This document shows, in pieces, positions 9,425 to 17,104 of a stretch of 39,661 nt of DNA. A program made the position numbers and the translations under genes. How positions within the stretch are numbered: the first letter of the stretch is position 1; each line of letters opens with the position of its first letter. Source of the stretch: a bacterium (lineage in GTDB: Bacteria > Patescibacteriota > Minisyncoccia > JAHIHE01 > JAGLIN01); the NCBI GenBank assembly GCA_030638825.1, contig DAOWDU010000056.1:1-39661 (forward strand). Direction: 5' to 3'. Under the pieces are notes generated by a model. That model did not search any database, was not told the DNA's origin, and was given only the letters and a program-made list of their open reading frames with translations.

Positions 9425-9904
9425 ATGAACAATTCCAAACAAAATGGCTATGGATTGATTGAAATACTTGTAGTCGCAAGTATTGGGATAATGGTTTTTT
9501 TGGGTGTGAGCGGATGTTTGAATACTTTTTTGAAAATTACTATGCAGAATGTTAGCACAACTGAAGCTTTATTTTTAGCAAAATCATCATTGGAACAAGC
9601 GCGCGTTGTCCGTGATGAAGACTGGGCAAATATTTCAAGTCTGAATATAGGCGATTCATATCACTTTGATTCAAATGGAGCCAGTCCTGAAAAATGGATA
9701 GCGCAGTCGGGAACAAAAAGTGAGGATAAATATACAATCTGGATAGTTGTTTCAGAGGTTCAGCGCGACGGCAGTGATGATATTGTTTCTGCCGGAACAT
9801 ATACCGATTCAAATACTTTAAAAATTACTTCCAATGTTTCATGGCTGACGGCAGATGGAACAAAGCAAATTACTCTATTTGAATACTTAACTAATTTTAG
9901 ATAA
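9425..9904 (+). CDS. Prepilin-like protein
   Basis: KQNG/YGLIEILVVASIGIMVFLGVSGC: prepilin-type signal with Glu at +5. Confidence 0.85.
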   Translation: MNNSKQNGYGLIEILVVASIGIMVFLGVSGCLNTFLKITMQNVSTTEALFLAKSSLEQARVVRDEDWANISSLNIGDSYHFDSNGASPEKWIAQSGTKSEDKYTIWIVVSEVQRDGSDDIVSAGTYTDSNTLKITSNVSWLTADGTKQITLFEYLTNFR

Positions 9905-9911
9905 ACGCTAT

Positions 9912-10448
9912 ATGAAACAAAACAAAAATAGCGCTGGCTATACATTAATAGAAATGATTATTTATGTCGCTTTGGTTGGAATTATAACATTGTTTATTTA
10001 TGGTATTATTTTGTTTGTTTATAGTAATAATAAACAAACAGTCAATTTGGTTAAAATCAATTCAAACGCTTATAGCGTGATGGAGCGAATAAGATACGAG
10101 GTGGAAAATTCAAACTATATTTATCTTCCTACAAGCAGTACGGCGAATTATGATTATAAGACTGGAGTAGATCAGCTTTCTTTGGCAACAGGAATTGGTG
10201 TTTCGTCTCCTGAAGATATTGCGTTTGTTGATATTTATCTTGAGAACGGCGCAGTCTTTATAAAAAAAGAAGAGTCAGTTCTTCCAATAGCGCTCACTTC
10301 TTCTGGCGTCGTAGTTTCTGATTTAAGTTTCTTCTATTATAAAAACGATTCAAGAGAATCGGTGACGATAGATATTACGATTGAGCCAAAGAATAATTCA
10401 AACTCATCTATTAATTTAATTAGCACGATAGCGCTCCGGTCGCTTTGA
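9912..10448 (+). CDS. Prepilin-like protein (PilW/GspJ-like)
   Basis: NSAG/YTLIEMIIYVALVGIITLFIYGIILFVYSNNK. Confidence 0.87.
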   Translation: MKQNKNSAGYTLIEMIIYVALVGIITLFIYGIILFVYSNNKQTVNLVKINSNAYSVMERIRYEVENSNYIYLPTSSTANYDYKTGVDQLSLATGIGVSSPEDIAFVDIYLENGAVFIKKEESVLPIALTSSGVVVSDLSFFYYKNDSRESVTIDITIEPKNNSNSSINLISTIALRSL

Positions 10449-10451
10449 TTT

Positions 10452-12302
10452 ATGCATATGAACAAGAAAAAAATAAATAATAAAGGCTTCGCGACTCTGA
10501 TGGCTCTTTTAGTGGTGATAAGCCTGATTTTGGTTGTTTCGCTTTCAATGGTTATTATTGTCATTAATGAAAATCAGATTGATAAAAGTCTAATTCTTTC
10601 AACGCAATCCTATTATTCCGCCGAGTCGGGAGTTGAAGACGCGCTGCTGAGAGTTATAAATAGTAATGATTATACTTATCCCGTAAATAATTTGAATCTG
10701 GGCGATTCTGTGGTAAACCGAATTATAACTCAAAATGGCAATTCAACTATTATAGAATCTGTTTCTTCTCACCATAGTAATAGGAGAAAAATTGAAACTG
10801 AACTTGTTATAACTACAAGTGATATCTCTTTTCATTATGGCGTTCAAGTCGGAGAAGGAGGATTAACGATGGGTAACGGCTCTTCCATTAATGGAAATTT
10901 ATATTCTGATGGTCCTGTGTCTGGTTCTATATCTAAAGGCGGAACGATAACGAGAGATCTTATTGTCGCTACGGGAATGAGTCTGGACGCTAATGGAACA
11001 TGGGATACATACGATGACGATATGATATTTGGGGAAGATGATAAGCCAACTGATATTGCGATGAGTTTTACTCCGACTTCCACGGGAACGCTATCTCAGG
11101 TTTCTCTTTATATTAAAGCCAGCAGTCCTGCTCACGGAAATGGAGTAATTAAAATTGTTGAAGACGATTCAGGCTCTCCTTCATCCGCTGCAGCGTTGGC
11201 AACGGATACTTTTTTAGCTTCAAAAATCGGTTCATCTTACGGCTGGGTCAATTTTAGTTTCTCCACTCCCGCGAATTTGACGGGCGGCACTACTTATTGG
11301 ATAGTCATTGATCTTAATTCAGAAAATAAGAAACATTTTTCTATCGGAAGAGGGCAGGGGAATGCTAATAGCGTTTCTAAATATATTCCCTGGGGCGGCG
11401 GATCCTGGGAATCTGATACTTTGGGAGATTATGAATATAAAGCGTGGATTGGCGGACTTGCAACTTCGGTTTATGGGTTAAAGGTAGAGGGAAATACTCA
11501 CGCTCACGAAATAGAAAATTGTGATGTTGACGGAAATGCTTACGCCAAAACGATAAAAGACAGCACGATTATTGGCGAGGCTCATTACGAAACATTTGTT
11601 AATTCAACAGCTGGCAGTGAATTTGCGGATAATCCTGACGATCCGCCTTTTGTGGCTTTGCCGATTTCTGACAGCAATATCGCTGAATGGAAAACGGACG
11701 CGCTTGGCTATGGAATGTTAGATTCTTCTTTATGTGATATATCAACTGACACAACAATAAATGGTGGAAAATTAGTATGTACAGGTGCAGATGGTTTTAA
11801 TCCTACTGGCAATTCAACTATAATATTAAAAGGAACCTTATGGGTTGAAGGAAAAATAACATTAGGAAATAATACTATTTTAATACTGGATAGCAATTAC
11901 GGAAGTAATAGCGGCATAATTATTGCCGACAATCCTGGCAGTGAATCTACTGATGGGAAAATTGTTGTTGAAAACGGCACAGTTATTTGCGGTTCACAAG
12001 GGCTTAATGGGGCTGTTTGCGCTGAATCTAACGGCAGTTATATTTTAATGTTATCTACCCATTCTGGGACGGGGACTTCTTACGCTATTGAAGTAAAAAA
12101 TAATGCAAGCGGGGCTATATTTTACGCTCATAGCGGCATCGCCCATGTTATAAATGGCGCCGATCTTAAAGAAGTGACAGCTTATAAATTGAGTCTGGAA
12201 GAGAATGCCGATGTTACTTATGAAAGCGGATTAGCCAGCGCGAGTTTTACAAGCGGTCCAGGAGGAGGATGGGTTATAAGCAGTTGGAATGAGACTCAGT
12301 AA
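10452..12302 (+). CDS. PilX-like pilus protein with large C-terminal extracellular region
   Basis: NNKGFATLMALLVVISLILVVSLSMVIIV...QSYYSAESGVEDALLRV is PilX_N-like; a beta-rich domain follows (MSFTPTSTGTLSQVSLYIKASS...TYWIVIDL). Confidence 0.82.
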   Translation: MHMNKKKINNKGFATLMALLVVISLILVVSLSMVIIVINENQIDKSLILSTQSYYSAESGVEDALLRVINSNDYTYPVNNLNLGDSVVNRIITQNGNSTIIESVSSHHSNRRKIETELVITTSDISFHYGVQVGEGGLTMGNGSSINGNLYSDGPVSGSISKGGTITRDLIVATGMSLDANGTWDTYDDDMIFGEDDKPTDIAMSFTPTSTGTLSQVSLYIKASSPAHGNGVIKIVEDDSGSPSSAAALATDTFLASKIGSSYGWVNFSFSTPANLTGGTTYWIVIDLNSENKKHFSIGRGQGNANSVSKYIPWGGGSWESDTLGDYEYKAWIGGLATSVYGLKVEGNTHAHEIENCDVDGNAYAKTIKDSTIIGEAHYETFVNSTAGSEFADNPDDPPFVALPISDSNIAEWKTDALGYGMLDSSLCDISTDTTINGGKLVCTGADGFNPTGNSTIILKGTLWVEGKITLGNNTILILDSNYGSNSGIIIADNPGSESTDGKIVVENGTVICGSQGLNGAVCAESNGSYILMLSTHSGTGTSYAIEVKNNASGAIFYAHSGIAHVINGADLKEVTAYKLSLEENADVTYESGLASASFTSGPGGGWVISSWNETQ

Positions 12303-12490
12303 CATATAAACATATAAACATATAAACATATAAACATATAAACAAGTTGTGCAATGGAAAGTTTAGTTCAAGAATAAAGATTAGTGGTTTTTCTTTTATT
12401 TTTACTGAAATCTTTATTCTGAAATATGTTTAAATGTTTAGATGCTTAAATGCTTAAATGCTTATATGCTTATATGCTTATATGCTGAGA
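12301..12490 (+). repeat. Copy 2 of octamer inverted-repeat element
   Basis: Five CATATAAA-type units, aacaagttgtgcaat, perfect 12-bp internal hairpin AGAATAAAGATT/AATCTTTATTCT, then TTTAAATG TTTAGATG CTTAAATG CTTAAATG CTTATATG CTTATATG CTTATATG. Confidence 0.87.
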
Positions 12491-13549
12491 CTTAACAACA
12501 ATCTAAACGCTTTTGGAATTGATTTTAGCGATCGGTCTATTAAGGTTGCTCAGATTAAAAAAAACAATAACAGATTACAGCTTTACGCTTATGGGCGCGA
12601 AGATATTCCGAAAGGATTAATAGTGGATGGAGAAATAAAAGAGCCAGGGGAAATTATTAGATTAATAAAAAAAACATTATCAAATTCAAAAATAAATCCA
12701 ATCAAATCAAAACTTGCTATCTATTCAATACCAGAACCAAAAGGATTTATACGCGTTATGGAAATAAAGAAAGTTGCGGAAAAAGATATTGAAGATGTTG
12801 TCAGATATGAAGCGCAGCAATTGTTTCCAATAAATATAGAAGAATCATATTTGGATTGGCAGATCTTGCCAGACGAAAATAATCAAAAGGAAACTATGAA
12901 AATTCTCATAGCTGTTGTGTCTCAAAAATTAGTAGATTCCTATTCAGCAGTCTTAAAGGATGCTGGATTAAAACCGGTGGCTGCTGAAATTGAATCAATT
13001 GCGATAACGAGAAGTTTAACTAATAAAAACCAATCATCAAGACCAATCCTCGTCATAGATTTAGGAAGGGACAGGACGAGCTTTATAATATTTAAAAATC
13101 CAGCCGTTCAATTTACGGCCAGTATTCCCGTCTGCGGAGAAGAAATTATTAAAGCGGTATCTAAGAGAATGGATATCAGCGAAAGAAAATCAGAAAAGAT
13201 AATAAAAGAATGCGGGTTGGTTTTTAAAGACGATTGCAAAGATGTTTACAGGGCGATTCAACCTTCTTTATACGAAATGATAAAATATATAAGCAAATTA
13301 ATTAATTTTTATAAAGAACATTATAAATCAGAAGCGGATATAGCCAAAGTTATTATTTGCGGAGGCGAAGCGAAAATACCGGGAATGAGCTCTTTCTTGT
13401 CGTTAAGAGTGAAAAAAGAAGTTGAAAAAGGAAATCCCTGGATAAATATAACTTCTTCCAATAAAAAAGAACCCCCTCTTTCTAGAAATGAGTCAATGGT
13501 CTTTGTGACGGTTTTAGGATTAGCATTGAGAGGAGTGGAGGAGTATTAA
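12482..13549 (+). CDS. pilM: Type IV pilus assembly protein PilM (actin-like ATPase)
   Basis: FGIDFSDRSIKVAQIKKN...; ILVIDLGRDRTSFIIF; VIICGGEAKIPGMSSFL. Start placed at ATG 12482; ORF-track start 12458 reads through the repeat. Confidence 0.93.
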   Translation: MLRLNNNLNAFGIDFSDRSIKVAQIKKNNNRLQLYAYGREDIPKGLIVDGEIKEPGEIIRLIKKTLSNSKINPIKSKLAIYSIPEPKGFIRVMEIKKVAEKDIEDVVRYEAQQLFPINIEESYLDWQILPDENNQKETMKILIAVVSQKLVDSYSAVLKDAGLKPVAAEIESIAITRSLTNKNQSSRPILVIDLGRDRTSFIIFKNPAVQFTASIPVCGEEIIKAVSKRMDISERKSEKIIKECGLVFKDDCKDVYRAIQPSLYEMIKYISKLINFYKEHYKSEADIAKVIICGGEAKIPGMSSFLSLRVKKEVEKGNPWINITSSNKKEPPLSRNESMVFVTVLGLALRGVEEY

Positions 13550-13628
13550 AAAGTAATTGATTGTAATTTGTAGTAATTAATAATTGTAACTAATTGTAAT
13601 TTATGGAAATTAAGAAAAATTATATTTT

Positions 13629-14234
13629 ATGATAAAAATTAATCTACTTTCTCCCGCTGACAGGTTAAGCGCGAAGTGGGAAAAAATAAATAATTCAGTT
13701 GTTTCTAATTTCCTGATTTTAATTATTGGGCAGTTTGTTTTGGTATTTATATTTTTAGCTTCAATTAAATATCTTGATCTTGAAAATAACGATTTAAATA
13801 AACAGTTAGAAAATATGCAAGTGCGAGCAGAGATTAGGGAAGTTGAGGAAATAAAAACTATGATCGGAAAATATGATAAACAATCAAAGATTATCTTAGA
13901 GCTACAGGAAGATCGTTTTGCGTTTGCAGAGATTTTAGCTGATTTTGGCGGGATTATTCCCATTGGGGTAAAAATAAACAGTATTGATATCAAGCCGAAA
14001 GTAGGTGAAATTGTAAAAAAAACAAAAAGAGACAGCAGTGAAAAAGAAAATATTGATAATGCTGGTAAATTTGATTTTAATATAACTGGAACGGTTAAAG
14101 ACCGAGAAAGTCTTTTAAGATTTGAAAATAATCTCAGAGATTCAGAAGTTTTTGTTGATTTAATTATTAATCTCTCAAATTACGACAATAAAAATAGTGA
14201 TTTCAGATACAGTATGACGGTGGATATGAATTAG
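13629..14234 (+). CDS. pilN: PilN-like pilus assembly protein
   Basis: INLLSPADR near N-terminus, single TM helix, periplasmic coiled coil; position directly after pilM. Confidence 0.75.
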   Translation: MIKINLLSPADRLSAKWEKINNSVVSNFLILIIGQFVLVFIFLASIKYLDLENNDLNKQLENMQVRAEIREVEEIKTMIGKYDKQSKIILELQEDRFAFAEILADFGGIIPIGVKINSIDIKPKVGEIVKKTKRDSSEKENIDNAGKFDFNITGTVKDRESLLRFENNLRDSEVFVDLIINLSNYDNKNSDFRYSMTVDMN

Positions 14235-14244
14235 AGTTTAACGC

Positions 14245-14273
14245 TTGACAATAACTATACCAAGCAGTATAAT
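14245..14273 (+). promoter_or_regulatory. Consensus sigma70-type promoter TTGACA-17-TATAAT for the inserted ATPase gene
   Basis: TTGACA 14245-14250, 17-bp spacer 14251-14267, TATAAT 14268-14273; ATG at 14296. Confidence 0.75.
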
Positions 14274-14295
14274 ACCAGCAAGTATAAACAACTTT

Positions 14296-15693
14296 ATGAG
14301 GAAATTTTATAATAGAAAAAATGAATTAGCGATGCTGGACAAGCATTTTAGGATTGCTAAAAATAATATTTTTACGGAAGTTATTATTGGCAGGCGCAGA
14401 ATAGGAAAAACAGAGCTTATTAAAGAGCATCTTGAAAAAAAACCAGCGCTTTATTTTTATGTCACCAAGAAAAGTTCGCAAATTACTTTAAATGATTTTA
14501 CCGCGACTTTGAAAGAGCGTTTTCCTTTTGTCCCGTCAATAATAAATAACTGGGAGGATTTTTTTAATCTAATTTTTGAATTAAGCGGGAAGCAAAGGAT
14601 GGTTGTCGTTTTTGATGAATTCCAAAATTTTAACAGTATTGATAAATCCGTTTTTTCTATTTTGCAGAAAAAAATTGATGAGTATAAAGACAAATCTAAA
14701 ATGCAGTTGATTTTTATCGGCAGCATTCAAACTTTGATGGAAAAAATATTTATGCGGAAAGAGCCGCTTTATGGACGAGTTGATAATTTTATTTATTTAA
14801 AACCGTTTAGTTTTGGCGAGGTAGCTGTGATTTGCAATGATCATAAAGTTAAAAATATAGAAAGCGTTTTCAACTTGTTTTCTATTTTTGACGGTGTTGC
14901 TAAATATTATGATTTTTTGGAAAAATTTAATTTATTTAATAAACCGCTAGAAATAATTTTAAAAGAGCTGTTTATTAGCAGAGACACCCCGTTGTATAAA
15001 GAGGGGAAGAATTTATTAATAGAGGAATTCGGACAAGATTATGAAAGGTATTTTGATATCCTGTTTTGTTTGAGTATTGGTAAAACAAAAACAAGCGAAA
15101 TCGCTTCTGTCATGCAGCTGCCGGTAACAACCGTAAGTAAATATTTATCGGTTTTGGTTAAAAAATATAAATTGGCGGAAAAAAGAAATTTGCATAATAA
15201 AAAAAATAGTAAAGATAACCGTTATTATTTAAGGGATATATTTCTAAGGTTTTGGTTTCGTTATGTTTATAAAAATTACACTAAAATAGAAATAGGCAGT
15301 TATCAGCCAATTCTATCTGATTTCAAAAAGACATTTGATTCGCATCAGGGATTAATTTTTGAGGAGCTGGCAAGAAAACTTTTATATAAAAAAATGTTAG
15401 AGGAAAAAATATTGCCCTGTCAGGCAATGGAGATTAGCAACTATTGGGACAAGAAATATGAATTTGATATTTACGGACAAGAGAATAAGAATTTTATTAT
15501 TGGTGAAATCAAATTGAACAGCAAGGCGGTAGATAAAAAGTTGATTTATAAAATTGAAGAGTTTGCCGATTTCAGAAATAAAAATGCGATTAAAGTGATA
15601 ATTACTTTTGATAAAATTACTAATTTAAAAATGAAGAAATTATTAAAGGAAAAGAATTTTTATATTTTTGATCTGATGCAGTTAAATTCGTAG
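14296..15693 (+). CDS. AAA ATPase, ATPase_2 family with DUF234-like C-terminus
   Basis: MRKFYNRKNELAMLDKHF...EVIIGRRRIGKTELIKEHL; MVVVFDEFQN; FIGSIQTLMEKIF; YYLRDIFLRFWFRYVY; C-terminal EFDIYGQENKNFIIGEIKLNSK. ORF-track TTG start at 14245 is the promoter -35 element. Confidence 0.9.
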   Translation: MRKFYNRKNELAMLDKHFRIAKNNIFTEVIIGRRRIGKTELIKEHLEKKPALYFYVTKKSSQITLNDFTATLKERFPFVPSIINNWEDFFNLIFELSGKQRMVVVFDEFQNFNSIDKSVFSILQKKIDEYKDKSKMQLIFIGSIQTLMEKIFMRKEPLYGRVDNFIYLKPFSFGEVAVICNDHKVKNIESVFNLFSIFDGVAKYYDFLEKFNLFNKPLEIILKELFISRDTPLYKEGKNLLIEEFGQDYERYFDILFCLSIGKTKTSEIASVMQLPVTTVSKYLSVLVKKYKLAEKRNLHNKKNSKDNRYYLRDIFLRFWFRYVYKNYTKIEIGSYQPILSDFKKTFDSHQGLIFEELARKLLYKKMLEEKILPCQAMEISNYWDKKYEFDIYGQENKNFIIGEIKLNSKAVDKKLIYKIEEFADFRNKNAIKVIITFDKITNLKMKKLLKEKNFYIFDLMQLNS

Positions 15694-15731
15694 TTAAAGC
15701 TAAAAAAGGAGCGCGGTAAATAAAATAATAA

Positions 15732-16289
15732 ATGCGTATGAACAAGATTAAACAAAAAACATATTTTAATATAGCTGCATTTTTTTCTATAGTAGTGATG
15801 GTTTTTTATATCGGAAACTCTTATTTAATAGAAACAGTAAAAAATTTAAGTCTGGAAGTGGTTAGCAAAAAACAAAAAATTGAAAGATTAAACGAACAAA
15901 GCAGTCAAGTGGATAGTATTAAAATAGGATATGAATATATGCAGGAAGAAATGAACGAAGTTTCTGATTTGATAATTGATTATCCGAATATAATAGATTT
16001 TATTGTTGAAATTGAAAGCGTTGCCGCAAAAAGCGAGATTGATTTAGACATAAGCGTTTCAAATAAAAAAGGGGAATATTTAAACGACGATTTATCTTCT
16101 GTCAGTTATGACGTGGCGGTGGCGGGAGATTTTGATAAGTTAATGCATTTTTTAGTATATTTAGAAAATTTGAAGTATCTTAGCAAGATAGAAAATATCA
16201 GAATATATTACGATGATAGAATTGACGCGAGAGAAATTATTTTAAACGCAAACTTAAAAGTTTACGTAAAAAACAAAGACCTCAATTAA
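15732..16289 (+). CDS. pilO: PilO-like pilus assembly protein
   Basis: N-terminal TM followed by coiled coil and a small alpha/beta domain (IIDFIVEIESVAAKSEIDLDI...SVSYDVAVAGDFDKLMHFLVYLENL) typical of PilO. Confidence 0.75.
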   Translation: MRMNKIKQKTYFNIAAFFSIVVMVFYIGNSYLIETVKNLSLEVVSKKQKIERLNEQSSQVDSIKIGYEYMQEEMNEVSDLIIDYPNIIDFIVEIESVAAKSEIDLDISVSNKKGEYLNDDLSSVSYDVAVAGDFDKLMHFLVYLENLKYLSKIENIRIYYDDRIDAREIILNANLKVYVKNKDLN

Positions 16290-16304
16290 TAATAGTTATT
16301 TAGC

Positions 16305-16739
16305 ATGCAAAAAATAATACCAAAAATAAATCTCAATAAAAAAAATCTTATCAAGATTTTAGCCAAATGCGCTGGCTGCAAAAGGCTGCTTTTTATAATA
16401 TCTTTTGGAGCATTGTTGATTTTTACATTTGATATTGTATATCAGCACGCCTTTATAAATATAGAATTTATTGATTATAAAAAAGATAGCAGTTTTATAA
16501 TTACAAATGGAAAAATAAATAATGTAAATCTTAATAGGGTGTTGAAAAATATAAATGAAGACAAGAAAAAAATTGAAATAGGAATTAAACAGGAATATGA
16601 AAACCCTTTTAAATTTAAAGTTCCTAAATGGTTAGATGAATTTGATTATGAAATTGAATACGACAATCATAATAGTAATTTAGATATTGACAGAGATCTG
16701 GATAACGATAAAAGTAATGAAGGCGAAAGCGCTGACTAA
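16305..16739 (+). CDS. Small single-TM protein at the end of the pil locus, function unknown
   Basis: TM LLFIISFGALLIFTFDIVYQ; acidic C-terminus; positional association only. Confidence 0.55.
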   Translation: MQKIIPKINLNKKNLIKILAKCAGCKRLLFIISFGALLIFTFDIVYQHAFINIEFIDYKKDSSFIITNGKINNVNLNRVLKNINEDKKKIEIGIKQEYENPFKFKVPKWLDEFDYEIEYDNHNSNLDIDRDLDNDKSNEGESAD

Positions 16740-16782
16740 TTCTTGCTGCTGCTTGCTTTTTGTATAGCGGAGTGTTAGTATG

Positions 16783-16810
16783 TTAAAATGTTTATGTGTT
16801 TATATGTTTT
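16783..16810 (+). repeat. Solo right-arm octamer repeat (TTAAAATG/TTTATGTG/TTTATATG) abutting tRNA-Arg
   Basis: gttaaaatgtttatgtgtttatatgttt directly before gtccccg; no left arm found upstream. Confidence 0.6.
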
Positions 16811-16882
16811 GTCCCCGTAGTTCAACGGATAGAACGGGAGCCTTCTAAGCTCTTAATGTGGGTTCGATTCCTGCCGGGGACA
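16811..16882 (+). tRNA. tRNA-Arg (anticodon TCT)
   Basis: Cloverleaf: GTCCCCG/CGGGGAC acceptor, GTTC/GAAC D stem, GGAGC-CTTCTAA-GCTCT anticodon arm, GTGGG-TTCGATT-CCTGC T arm; CCA not encoded. Confidence 0.93.
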
Positions 16883-16887
16883 CCCCG

Positions 16888-16916
16888 TTGACAACTGTAT
16901 TATTTTATGTTATACT
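16888..16916 (+). promoter_or_regulatory. Sigma70-type promoter TTGACA-17-TATACT for the giant surface protein
   Basis: TTGACA 16888-16893, 17-bp spacer, TATACT 16911-16916. Confidence 0.7.
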
Positions 16917-16945
16917 TGAAGCATAAAATAAAAAACAAAAACAAA

Positions 16946-17104
16946 ATGACTGGAGGGTCAGAGCAAAAATACAATTTTAAAAATATAAAAAATATAAAAG
17001 AGATGTCTATCGCTGATTTTTTTGGAGCGATTTTTTTGTGGACAATTAATTCTGTTTCAACAACTTTAAATAATAATTTTAATCATTTAAAAAAACAAAA
17101 ATGA
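16946..17104 (+). CDS. Possible 52-aa upstream ORF overlapping the giant gene by ATGA
   Basis: MTGGSEQKYNFKNIKNIKEMSIADFFGAIFLWTINSVSTTLNNNFNHLKKQK; stop TGA overlaps ATG of 17101. Confidence 0.35.
   Translation: MTGGSEQKYNFKNIKNIKEMSIADFFGAIFLWTINSVSTTLNNNFNHLKKQK

Noticed and set aside
12458-12481. PilM N-terminal extension MLICLYAY
   Set aside because: Encoded entirely by the octamer repeat; PilM homology begins after ATG 12482.
14245-14295. N-terminal extension MTITIPSSIIPASINNF of the DUF234 ATPase
   Set aside because: This stretch is a consensus promoter (TTGACA-17-TATAAT); the family's typical start M.KFYNR.NEL is at 14296.
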